A DNA stretch of 9,796 bases, taken from contig JAUVBI010000110.1 of the NCBI GenBank assembly GCA_030591305.1, forward strand, positions 1 through 9,796, written 5' to 3'. How positions within the stretch are numbered: the first letter of the stretch is position 1; every line of letters starts with the position of its first letter. Shown here one piece after another: positions 1-6,415 of the stretch. This DNA is from Pseudomonadota bacterium (GTDB taxonomy: Bacteria > Pseudomonadota > Gammaproteobacteria > Pseudomonadales > Halieaceae). The notes under the pieces were generated by a model, which was not told the origin of the DNA, ran no database searches, and saw only the letters and a program-made list of their open reading frames with translations. Both the position numbers and the translations under genes were made by a program.

Positions 1-44
1 AGCCGTTTGGGGTTGGGGGCGGGGTCATAGGTATACAGCTTCAT
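1..44 (-). CDS. Glutathione S-transferase family protein, N-terminal fragment (cut by left edge)
   Basis: Reading the minus strand from the ATG at 44-42 gives MKLYTYDPAPNPKR and then an incomplete Leu codon (CTN). This is the typical first beta strand and turn of a cytosolic GST: MKLY, then an APNPKR-type loop that leads into the glutathione-binding thioredoxin fold. In this subgroup the usual catalytic Ser/Tyr/Cys position is occupied by the Pro/Asn-containing loop. Only 14 full codons are visible, so the class and substrate cannot be given. The ribosome site is weak: AAGAG at 60-56 lies about 11 nt upstream. The gene is divergent from the YghU-type GST at 155, with about 110 bp between the starts. 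Two GST genes head to head suggests a small thiol or detoxification locus, which is inference. The identification rests on a short stretch, but that stretch is distinctive and in the right orientation for a divergent gene. Confidence 0.7.
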   Translation of the reverse strand, partial: MKLYTYDPAPNPKR

Positions 45-154
45 GGCTATCGCATCTCTTGTTGCATATTGAGTGGTAAAAGTATTAACTCGGCGCTGGA
101 TAAGCATAAACGCTAAGACAGTTATACTCCACCCACTTCTAAGAAGAAGCCACT
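45..154. other. Divergent intergenic region between two GST genes
   Basis: About 110 bp separates the divergent starts at 44 (minus) and 155 (plus), so it should carry the promoters of both genes. A TATACT hexamer at 123-128 (+) matches a sigma-70 -10 box at five of six positions and would start transcription about 20 nt before the yghU-like ATG. I see no convincing -35 box 16-18 bp upstream of it. On the minus strand no good promoter stands out. No clear operator dyad is visible. Confidence 0.35.
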
Positions 155-997
155 ATGAGCGACGCGTCAAGCTACTCTCCCCCCAAAGTCTGGAAATGGA
201 ATTCGCAAAGCGGTGGAAAATTCACCAACATAAATCGTCCCGTTGCAGGTGCCACGCATGAGAAGGAACTGCCTGTTGGCAAGCACCCCCTGCAACTGCA
301 TTCACTGGCCACACCCAACGGGGTAAAAGTCACAGTGTTACTGGAGGAACTACTGGCACTGGGCCACAGCGGTGCCGAGTACGATGCCTACCTGATTAAT
401 ATCAACGAGGGCGAGCAATTTGGCAGCGGCTTTGTGGCTGCAAATCCAAACTCCAAGATACCTGCTCTAATCGACACAAGTACAACCCCCCCCACTCGCG
501 TATTTGAATCCGGTGCAATTATGGTTTACCTGGCAGAGAAATTTAATGCCTTTCTCCCTACAGAGCCTTCAGCACGGGCAGAATGTATGTCCTGGTTGTT
601 CTGGCAAATGGGCAGTGTGCCCTACCTGGGCGGCGGCTTTGGCCACTTCTACGCCTACGCCCCAGAAAAATTTGAGTACCCCATCGATAGATACGCTATG
701 GAAGTAAAACGCCAACTGGACGTACTGGACCAGAATCTCTCCACGCGCCGCTATCTGTGTGGCGACGAATATACTCTTGCAGACATCGCCAACTGCGCCT
801 GGTATGGGGCCCTGGTACTGGACAATATCTACGATGCCGAAGAGTTCCTCGATGTGAAGTCGTACACCCACGTGGTGCGCTGGGCCACAGAAATACAACA
901 GCGCCCCGCAGTGCAGCGTGGACGGCGAGTCAATAAAGCCTGGGGGCCTGAGGATGAGCAAGTGATCGAAAGGCACAGTGCCAGCGACCTCGACTGA
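155..997 (+). CDS. yghU: YghU-type glutathione S-transferase / GSH-dependent disulfide-bond oxidoreductase
   Basis: The 280-residue product matches E. coli YghU (288 aa), as recalled, almost end to end. The family binds two glutathiones per monomer and reduces small disulfides in the cytoplasm, with little classical transferase activity. Visible features: an N-terminal extension with NINRPVAG (25-32) and THEKELPVGKHPLQL (34-48); LATPNGVKV (51-59), which takes the catalytic-loop position; NPNSKIPAL (97-105); FESGAI (117-122), whose Glu-Ser contacts glutathione; and a helical C-terminal domain with WLFWQMG (147-153), GGGFGHFY (159-166), GDEYTLADIA (203-212) and a final ERHSASDLD. The ATG at 155 is chosen because the match to the family begins there. 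Its ribosome site is only a weak GAAG about 6-10 nt upstream. A run of eight C (486-493) encodes Thr-Thr-Pro-Pro-Thr. The frame is intact through it, and it is a possible slippage or sequencing-error site. The 3' end overlaps the next gene by 20 bp. Confidence 0.93.
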   Translation: MSDASSYSPPKVWKWNSQSGGKFTNINRPVAGATHEKELPVGKHPLQLHSLATPNGVKVTVLLEELLALGHSGAEYDAYLININEGEQFGSGFVAANPNSKIPALIDTSTTPPTRVFESGAIMVYLAEKFNAFLPTEPSARAECMSWLFWQMGSVPYLGGGFGHFYAYAPEKFEYPIDRYAMEVKRQLDVLDQNLSTRRYLCGDEYTLADIANCAWYGALVLDNIYDAEEFLDVKSYTHVVRWATEIQQRPAVQRGRRVNKAWGPEDEQVIERHSASDLD

Positions 998-1370
998 GCC
1001 ATTGAGGACCACAGCCTACAAGTCTCTCGGTTTCCTCTTTCTTGGGCTGGCGGTGGTTGGCGTATTACTGCCTGTCATCCCCGCCACACCCTTCCTGCTT
1101 TTAGCCGCATGGTTTTTCGCACGCTCCTCAGAAAAGTGGCATCGACGACTGCTCAGTAGTGAGCTGTTTGGGCCCATTATCCGCAACTGGGAAAATAATC
1201 GCTGTATTGGGCTACGCACCAAGCTTGTCTCTATCGCTTTGATGCTGGGAATGGGTGGCACGTCAGTCGCTTTCGCAGTTGACGACAACCGCTTAAAACT
1301 AGCGGCACTGGTGTTTATGGCGATTGGTTGCGTGACATTACTTTCTATTAAAACCTGTCCAAAAAAATGA
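978..1370 (+). CDS. YbaN/DUF454 family inner-membrane protein
   Basis: This 130-residue hydrophobic protein matches the DUF454 (YbaN) family, which is of unknown function. The diagnostic block GVLLPVIPATPFLLLAAWFF (28-47) is followed by ARSSEKWHRRLLSS and FGPIIRNWENNRCIG (64-78). I expect about four membrane segments, roughly 14-30, 33-48, 82-100 and 106-123, with a basic tail. The proposed start is GTG at 978, inside the end of the yghU-like gene, preceded by AAAGG at 969-973, which is a reasonable ribosome site. A TTG at 1002 is in frame and would give a protein eight residues shorter beginning just before RTTAYKSLG, closer to the conserved part. The 20-bp overlap suggests translational coupling with the upstream GST. 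No biochemical role can be assigned from sequence. Confidence 0.87.
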   Translation: MPATSTEPLRTTAYKSLGFLFLGLAVVGVLLPVIPATPFLLLAAWFFARSSEKWHRRLLSSELFGPIIRNWENNRCIGLRTKLVSIALMLGMGGTSVAFAVDDNRLKLAALVFMAIGCVTLLSIKTCPKK

Positions 1371-1471
1371 CAGCGGCAATATGACCTCCCCGGTGAAAAA
1401 GAAAGCCTGTCGCAATTCCCCAGAAGGCTGCATTGGCAGTAATACCTTGCTCCCGCTCACTCAACGCTGTA
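1371..1471. other. Short convergent gap between the ybaN-like gene and the sensor kinase gene
   Basis: About 100 bp lies between two converging stop codons. A 4-bp stem (CTGC at 1428-1431 with GCAG at 1436-1439) is too short and lacks a T run, so I do not call a terminator. An ATG at 1381 opens a 32-codon frame ending at 1479 with no ribosome site. Nothing else is recognisable. Confidence 0.3.
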
Positions 1472-2866
1472 TCAGGTGATTATCTGGGGCAGCTTCACCC
1501 GAACCAGCAGGCCGGGATTATTGCTGCCCAACTCAATACTGCCACGGTGGTATTGCACTATAGCCTGCACCAGGCTTAAACCCAGACCATGCCCCGGCTG
1601 TTCTCCCCTGCTGGCTTCAACCCGGTAAAAACGCCGAAACACATTCTTGCGCTCAGCAGGTGAAATTCCCGGACCCGAGTCGGCAACAATAATGCTGTGT
1701 ATATACTCCCCTGTTCCCTGCACCGGCCGCAGTTGCAGCCTGACATCCACGGTGCCATGTTCGGGTGTGTACTTCACCGCGTTATCGACCAGGTTGGCAA
1801 ACAACTGAAAGAGCAAATCGGCCTCGCCTTTGCATAGCTGTTGCTGCGCACTATCGAGACGCAGTGTCACGCCTTTTTCATCCGCTACCGGTTCGTATAG
1901 TTCCACTACATCGCGTAAAAGTTGGCTCAGCTCCACCACGGCACCGCCGGCCAATGCGCTACCCGCCTCCAGAGCCGAGATGCGCAACAGGGCATTAAAC
2001 GACACCAGCACCTCGTCACACTCCTCTATAATTCCCGTGACCCCATCTTCCGTGGCCGTATCCAGACTGGAACGCAACTGGCTGAGATGGTTGCGCATAC
2101 GGGTCAAGGGGGTGCGCAAGTCGTGTGCAATATTATCGGAAACCTTGCGCACACCCTGCATCAACGATTCCATTTGATCCAGAATATCATTCATCATCAC
2201 CGCCAGTTCTCTCACGCTGCCCAGTTCCCGGCTCACTTGCAGCCTCTGGCCGGGGCCGCCACGTATCACCGTGGACAGCTCGGTTTTCAAGCGCTCAATT
2301 CTATCCAGGGTGGCAGAGGCGCTGATAAAGCCTCCAGTCAAACCGAGAATCAATGTGGCGATCATTGCCCGAAACAGCGTGCGAAAAACAAGCTCGGCTT
2401 TCTCCACCGCGTTGGCATAATTTCCCGCCACCACAGCCTTAAGCCCATCGCCAAGGGCAATCGGCCGGGCCAGGAACTCTGCCTCTACAGAGCCATCCCA
2501 TTCCAGCAAGCCTAACTGAAACCCCATCCAGCCCCGGGAAAATTCGCGATAGGTTGAACTCTCGGGCAAGTTCCCCGCCACCTTATTGCCACCGGCATCG
2601 ACGATCAAATAATACAGGGGGTCCACCGGATGCAGCGACAACTGATCATCAATATATTGCTCTACACCAGGCAGGGATTGTCCCGCATAGATCAGTTCTA
2701 AAGTATCCAGTTCGTCGACGATAGAGGCGCTTAAATCACTAAAATAGGTGTAACTGAAATATCCGAATAAAAATGCCAATAATAGAAACACCGTCACGCT
2801 GAGCGCCATGACATAACGGGCGATATAGCGAAATGTGATACTGGTGAGTACCTTGCGGATTTTCAT
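1472..2866 (-). CDS. Two-component sensor histidine kinase (HAMP, HisKA, HATPase)
   Basis: This 464-residue inner-membrane sensor kinase would autophosphorylate on His and pass the phosphate to the regulator encoded just upstream. Layout: transmembrane helix about 17-39; a periplasmic sensor region about 40-160 with no fold I recognise; a second transmembrane helix about 163-185; and a HAMP linker about 186-238. The dimerisation H box follows, DNIAHDLRTPLTRMRN with His248 as phospho-acceptor. The ATPase domain has the N box NLVDNAVKYTP (358-368, Asn362 binding Mg-ATP), G1 DSGPGIS (396-402), F box FRRFYR (410-415) and G2 GHGLGLSLV (425-433). All catalytic motifs are intact. The short periplasmic domain resembles the general layout of QseC/CusS-type kinases, but the stimulus cannot be read from it. 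The start lies 28 bp after the regulator's stop, with a weak GGGG ribosome site upstream, so the two genes are almost certainly one operon. Confidence 0.93.
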   Translation of the reverse strand: MKIRKVLTSITFRYIARYVMALSVTVFLLLAFLFGYFSYTYFSDLSASIVDELDTLELIYAGQSLPGVEQYIDDQLSLHPVDPLYYLIVDAGGNKVAGNLPESSTYREFSRGWMGFQLGLLEWDGSVEAEFLARPIALGDGLKAVVAGNYANAVEKAELVFRTLFRAMIATLILGLTGGFISASATLDRIERLKTELSTVIRGGPGQRLQVSRELGSVRELAVMMNDILDQMESLMQGVRKVSDNIAHDLRTPLTRMRNHLSQLRSSLDTATEDGVTGIIEECDEVLVSFNALLRISALEAGSALAGGAVVELSQLLRDVVELYEPVADEKGVTLRLDSAQQQLCKGEADLLFQLFANLVDNAVKYTPEHGTVDVRLQLRPVQGTGEYIHSIIVADSGPGISPAERKNVFRRFYRVEASRGEQPGHGLGLSLVQAIVQYHRGSIELGSNNPGLLVRVKLPQIIT

Positions 2867-2894
2867 GGTGCGAGAAACCCCGTCTGGCCCGCCA

Positions 2895-3578
2895 CTACAC
2901 CTGCCGCCCCAACCTGTAGCCAGCCCCGCGCACCGTGGCCAACAGTTCGCCCTTAAAGCCCTTGTCTATTTTCTGCCTCAATCTCGATACGTGTACATCA
3001 ATCACATTGGTTTGCGGGTCAAAGTGATAACCCCATACCTGCTCCAGCAACATTGTCCGTGTCACAACCTGGCCGGCATGTCGCATCAGGTATTCCAGCA
3101 ACTTATACTCCCGCGGCTGCAGATTCAGGGTCACTTCTCCCCTGGAAACCTTCTGCTTCAGCAAATCCATGCGCAAGTCACCAACTTCCAGGCTAGTGAC
3201 TGCACCTCCCGTCGGCGTGCTGGCCCGCCGGTGTATAACCTCCAGACGCGCCAACAATTCAGCCATGGAAAACGGCTTGGTCAGATAATCATCTGCTCCG
3301 CTGTGCAAGCCCCGCACCCGATCATCGACCTCACCCAGGGCACTGAGAACCAGAACAGGTGTGTCAAACCCGCCGCTGCGCAAGGTCTTTATCACGGTAA
3401 TACCATCCATCAGGGGCAGCATACGGTCGACAATGAGTACATCGTGGTGGCCACTCCGGGCTTCCCTGAGACCGTCTTCCCCATTGCGTTTATGCACACA
3501 AGAATGCCCCGCAGCAAGCAGCTCTGAGCAGATAAACCCGCCCACGTCCTTATCATCTTCAATCAAAAGCACGTTCAT
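2895..3578 (-). CDS. OmpR/PhoB-family DNA-binding response regulator
   Basis: The 227-residue product has a receiver domain and a winged-helix DNA-binding domain. Receiver (1-115): acidic pair Glu7-Asp8-Asp9 in LLIEDD, phospho-acceptor Asp51 in LIVDRMLPLMDG, Ser79, and Lys101 in DYLTKPF. The C-terminal trans_reg_C domain (about 130-225) shows LQPREYKLLEYLMRHAGQVV, then the recognition-helix region with NVIDVHVSRLRQKID, and a closing TVRGAGYRLG wing. A frame is open up to an ATG at 3623. I chose the ATG at 3578 because MNVLLIEDD is where receiver domains begin and because GGGG lies 8 nt upstream, a usable ribosome site. The first gene of the pair, it is followed by its kinase. The targets are unknown. 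Neighbouring lptFG and the RDD gene are not obvious members of its regulon, although the RDD gene shares its upstream region. Confidence 0.94.
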   Translation of the reverse strand: MNVLLIEDDKDVGGFICSELLAAGHSCVHKRNGEDGLREARSGHHDVLIVDRMLPLMDGITVIKTLRSGGFDTPVLVLSALGEVDDRVRGLHSGADDYLTKPFSMAELLARLEVIHRRASTPTGGAVTSLEVGDLRMDLLKQKVSRGEVTLNLQPREYKLLEYLMRHAGQVVTRTMLLEQVWGYHFDPQTNVIDVHVSRLRQKIDKGFKGELLATVRGAGYRLGRQV

Positions 3579-3603
3579 AGTTACAACCCCGATATCAGTC
3601 GGC

Positions 3604-3633
3604 AATGTATCACGGTGCTGCAACGCGACTCAA
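3604..3633 (-). promoter_or_regulatory. Candidate sigma-70 promoter for the response regulator-kinase operon
   Basis: Read on the minus strand, TTGAGT (3633-3628) and TACATT (3609-3604) are separated by 18 bp, and a TG one base before the -10 gives an extended -10. Transcription would begin around 3597, leaving a leader of roughly 20 nt before the ATG at 3578. The hexamers match consensus at four of six positions each. The position and orientation are right, but this is by eye only. Confidence 0.4.
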
Positions 3634-3651
3634 TTTAACCGTTGTAATGAT

Positions 3652-3687
3652 TTGACACTTAATCAAACGTGTTGAGGGTGGTAAACT
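3652..3687 (+). promoter_or_regulatory. Candidate control region for the RDD gene with TTGA/TCAA repeats
   Basis: TTGACACTTAATCAA (3652-3666) and TCAAACGTGTTGA (3663-3675) form two overlapping short dyads built from TTGA and TCAA half sites. Downstream, TGGTAAACT (3679-3687) looks like an extended -10 box. The perfect TTGACA at 3652 is 24 bp from it, too far for a normal -35. If the -10 is real, transcription would begin almost at the ATG at 3694. The dyads could be an operator, possibly for the adjacent regulator, but they are short and could be chance. Confidence 0.25.
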
Positions 3688-3693
3688 GTCACC

Positions 3694-4167
3694 ATGAATA
3701 AAACACACTATGAACCCCCCGGCCTGCCGCGGCGACTGGCAGCTATCGTCTATGACACCTTCCTCGTACTGCCCTTGATTATGGTCACGGTAGCGATCAG
3801 TCTGGGCTTGCGTACCGTCGTCGGGCTGGAAGCCCATGACAACACACAGGTCGCGATACTCAATGCCAACCTGGTGCAGTTGATTGCGCTGACTGCTGTG
3901 ATCGCCTTCTTTAGTTATTTTTGGCTGAAAAATGGCCAGACACTATCGATGCAGGCCTGGCGTATAAAACTGGTCAGCTCATCTGGCGGCGAGGTGCGCT
4001 TCCACCAGGCCATTGTGCGCGCTCTGGCTGCGGTATTATCTGCCGCCTGTCTGGGCGCTGGGTACTGGTGGTGCCTGATCGATTCACGGGGCCGTACCTG
4101 GCACGACTATCTCTCGGGAACAGAGCTGATACTGCTCCCCAAAAAGGATAAAAAGAACAAAGCCTAA
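3694..4167 (+). CDS. RDD-family inner-membrane protein
   Basis: This 157-residue membrane protein of the RDD family begins with the signature region PPGLPRRLAAIVYDTFLVLP. Arg14 and Asp21 in the first segment and Asp138 near the end (RTWHDYLSGT) fit the Arg-Asp-Asp residues that name the family. Expected membrane segments are about 15-37, 54-77 and 104-129. The block KNGQTLSMQAWRIKLV (79-94), between segments two and three, is strongly typical. The tail is basic (KKDKKNKA), so it is probably cytoplasmic. The molecular function of most RDD proteins is not settled; some have been linked to ion transport. This gene often sits beside lptG in gammaproteobacteria. The ATG has no close Shine-Dalgarno; the nearest is GGTGG about 12 nt upstream. 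It ends in an overlap with the stop codon of lptG on the other strand. Confidence 0.9.
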   Translation: MNKTHYEPPGLPRRLAAIVYDTFLVLPLIMVTVAISLGLRTVVGLEAHDNTQVAILNANLVQLIALTAVIAFFSYFWLKNGQTLSMQAWRIKLVSSSGGEVRFHQAIVRALAAVLSAACLGAGYWWCLIDSRGRTWHDYLSGTELILLPKKDKKNKA

Positions 4168-5225
4168 CGCGCCTTGCGCAACATCAGGGCCCCTGCCAAC
4201 AGGCAAATTACTATGGGGAACAGTGCGGCGTATATGGGTGAAAAGCCAAAGACAAGGCTCGCCGGCCCCAGCAGATCCTGTAGCGTCCTGAACATGATAC
4301 CGATAATAACACCGGCGAAAATTCGAAACCCCATGGTGCCATCCCTCAAGGGGCCGAAAATAAATGAAATGGCCACCAGCACCAGGCCCGCAATCGCCAG
4401 TGGTTGAAGTATTTTTCGCCACAGTGCCAGCCGATAGTCGTCCGAGTCCAGGCCCTGCTGCTGTAAATATCGGCTGTAGCGGTACAGGTCATCGATAGGA
4501 AGATGTTCGGGTGACACAGCCACCATGGTCAATAGTTCGGGGGTGATACCTGTATCCCAATGCAACGTAGTATGCCGAGTCTGTTTAGTCTCCCAACTGG
4601 TAAAGCTGGTCTTGACTACATTTTCCATAGTCCAGTGGCTACCTTGAAACACTGCCCTGTCAGCACGCAGAGCAGAGTGTAGCTGACGATTGTCATCAAA
4701 CTGCAGCAAATTGATACCGTGGACCACCCCGTTAGCCTCCACCGCATTGAAACTCATAAACGTGTTCCCCTCGCGATTCCAGGCACCGTGACTACCGGGA
4801 ATCTCCTTGCCACGACTCTGTGCAATGGCTTTCTGGCTCTGGGCAATTTGCTCGGTCTGGGGTGCCAGGTACTCACCGATTAAAAATCCGGTAGCGGCCA
4901 CGAGCAAGGTGGGCTGCATAACAATCCACACCAGCCTGGCAATAGACACACCCGCGCTGCGCATTACAACAATTTCACTGGAACTGGCCAACTGCCCCAG
5001 GCCAATAAGGCAACCAATCAGGGCAGCAAAGGGCACGTATTCGTATATTCGGCCGGGTATGGTCAACAGGACATACTTGCTCACATCGGAAAATGTATAG
5101 CCCTCGGTTATTTTCTGGGACTCATCGATAAAAGCGGCCATAGCATCCAGGCCGACAATAATGGCCAGCACCAACACGATTGAAGCCAGAACCGTAGCGC
5201 CCACATATCGATCAAGCCTGCGCAT
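4164..5225 (-). CDS. lptG: Lipopolysaccharide export permease LptG
   Basis: This 353-residue permease subunit of the LptB2FG ABC transporter (E. coli LptG is about 360 aa) extracts lipopolysaccharide from the inner membrane and passes it to the LptC-LptA bridge. Expected helices are about 13-31, 60-80, 98-117, 272-290, 301-318 and 330-348, with a large periplasmic jellyroll-like domain about 125-265 between helices three and four, as the family requires. The segment SSSEIVVMRSAGVS (81-94) is the conserved coupling region that contacts the LptB ATPase, and LALWRKILQPLAI (266-278) opens the second membrane half. The ATG at 5225 has an excellent ribosome site, GGAGG at 5237-5233, 7 nt upstream and inside lptF. 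It overlaps lptF by 14 bp, so translation is probably coupled. Its stop overlaps that of the convergent RDD gene. It is distinguished from LptF by its position in the operon and by its sequence. Confidence 0.95.
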   Translation of the reverse strand: MRRLDRYVGATVLASIVLVLAIIVGLDAMAAFIDESQKITEGYTFSDVSKYVLLTIPGRIYEYVPFAALIGCLIGLGQLASSSEIVVMRSAGVSIARLVWIVMQPTLLVAATGFLIGEYLAPQTEQIAQSQKAIAQSRGKEIPGSHGAWNREGNTFMSFNAVEANGVVHGINLLQFDDNRQLHSALRADRAVFQGSHWTMENVVKTSFTSWETKQTRHTTLHWDTGITPELLTMVAVSPEHLPIDDLYRYSRYLQQQGLDSDDYRLALWRKILQPLAIAGLVLVAISFIFGPLRDGTMGFRIFAGVIIGIMFRTLQDLLGPASLVFGFSPIYAALFPIVICLLAGALMLRKAR

Positions 5226-6327
5226 TAAGATACCTCCGATACTTCAGGCGCCGGACAACGCCCGGCCCATACAGCATAAGCAGTGCCAGGGCCAAAAACA
5301 GGCCATGCACCCACCAGATACCGCTCAGTGGTGTGGCGTCTCCCTTCTCTATTGCCGCCCGCCCGTTGGCCAGTAGCATCAGGTAAAACAGGTACACAAG
5401 AAAACCTGGCGCCATTTTTACATAGCGCCCTCGCCGGTGGTTGGTGTGACTGAGACACATACCGATAACCGCGATGATGGGGATCATAAAAGGCAGGGAA
5501 AGACGCCAATGCAGAGCGGCGATATCCTCCGGGTCGGACGACTTGAGCAATTCCTGGGTAGGCTTTCCGTCAACAGGAGCCGCCGACCTGATGCCATCTT
5601 TTTTCTCTGGGATCAGCTCACCGAAGCGCTCAAAGCTGATAATCCGGTAGTCCAGGGCACCGGGAGTCCCCTCATATTGGTAGCCGTCACGCAACTCCAG
5701 ATAGCGCGCGCCGCTCTCGGGTTTGGTGATTATCTCTCCTTCAGCGGCTACGGTGACTGTCATTCGGGGAATGCCGTCATCATCCACCTTGGTGCTGGAG
5801 ATAAACACACCTTGCATCACTCCGGTCTCGGCGTGTATAGACTCGGTATAACTGACTGCATTGTTTCTCCTGCGTGTCTGAAAACGCCCCGCGACCAGCG
5901 CATTCAGGCCCTGGGAGGAACGGGGGTCGTCCAGCAGTGCCTCGGACTTGGCCGCGCCCAATGGGCTTACATAGAGGCTGAGGCTACCGACAATTAGCAT
6001 GACGAAGAATGCCGGAACCAATGTATAGGCCGCTAGGCGAGTTGGGCTCACCCCACAGGCCGACAGTATGACCATTTCACTTTCGACATAGAGCCGCCCA
6101 TAGGACATCAAGATACCAATGAACAAACCCAGAGGAATAATCAGTTCGAGAAAACCCGGCAGGCGATAAAACATTACGGGCAACAGAATATCCGCCGCAA
6201 TATCGCCGGTTGCCGCCTCGGCCAGGTATTTCACGAAGCGGCCACTAAATATAATAACCAACAGTATGAAACTCACCGCAACCATGTGGGTCATAACATC
6301 TCGACTGAGGTAGCGTAGTATTTTCAT
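5212..6327 (-). CDS. lptF: Lipopolysaccharide export permease LptF
   Basis: This 371-residue partner of LptG (E. coli LptF is 366 aa) belongs to the same LptB2FG exporter. The N terminus MKILRYLSRDVMTHMV is typical. Expected helices are about 13-34, 57-78 and 99-121, then a periplasmic beta domain (about 125-265), then three C-terminal helices beginning at LPFMIPIIAVIGMCL. LYVESEMVILSACGVSPTRL (79-98) is the LptB-coupling region. SQGLNALVAGRFQ after helix three corresponds to the GMAALAQGQFQ stretch of the E. coli protein. The ATG at 6327 is chosen because family proteins start here, but I see no good Shine-Dalgarno upstream; the stretch before it is AT-rich (CGCTAAAAT). It is the first gene of a two-gene operon, divergent from pepA across about 90 bp. 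LptFG are normally essential. Confidence 0.95.
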   Translation of the reverse strand: MKILRYLSRDVMTHMVAVSFILLVIIFSGRFVKYLAEAATGDIAADILLPVMFYRLPGFLELIIPLGLFIGILMSYGRLYVESEMVILSACGVSPTRLAAYTLVPAFFVMLIVGSLSLYVSPLGAAKSEALLDDPRSSQGLNALVAGRFQTRRRNNAVSYTESIHAETGVMQGVFISSTKVDDDGIPRMTVTVAAEGEIITKPESGARYLELRDGYQYEGTPGALDYRIISFERFGELIPEKKDGIRSAAPVDGKPTQELLKSSDPEDIAALHWRLSLPFMIPIIAVIGMCLSHTNHRRGRYVKMAPGFLVYLFYLMLLANGRAAIEKGDATPLSGIWWVHGLFLALALLMLYGPGVVRRLKYRRYLNAQA

Positions 6328-6415
6328 ATTTTAGCGTTTGTGCGTGTGATTTTGTTCAGTTTAGCAGCGCAACATCATACACTACACCCCCTGATTCTTT
6401 GTGAAGGAAATCCAC
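6328..6415. promoter_or_regulatory. Divergent lptF / pepA promoter region
   Basis: These 88 bp must hold the start signals for both lptF (-) and pepA (+). For pepA, TTCAGT (6355-6360) and TACACT (6378-6383) are 17 bp apart and would start transcription near 6390; the hexamers are mediocre. For lptF, TAAACT read on the minus strand (6363-6358) is the best -10-like hexamer, without a matching -35. The AAGGA at 6404-6408 lies 7 nt before the ATG at 6416 and is the pepA ribosome site. Confidence 0.35.

Noticed and set aside
1428..1439. Small hairpin CTGC-ATTG-GCAG as a terminator between converging genes
   Set aside because: Only 4 bp of stem and no T tract on either strand.
1381..1479. 32-codon ATG frame between the ybaN-like and kinase genes
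   Set aside because: No ribosome site, no recognisable motif, and it runs into the end of the kinase gene; probably chance.
3579..3623. Upstream ATG at 3623 as the start of the response regulator
   Set aside because: It adds 15 residues before the conserved start, and would leave the good ribosome site before 3578 without a role.
5437..5997. 186-codon plus-strand open frame opposite lptF
   Set aside because: It is antisense to a clear lptF and its translation has no membrane or domain pattern of its own.
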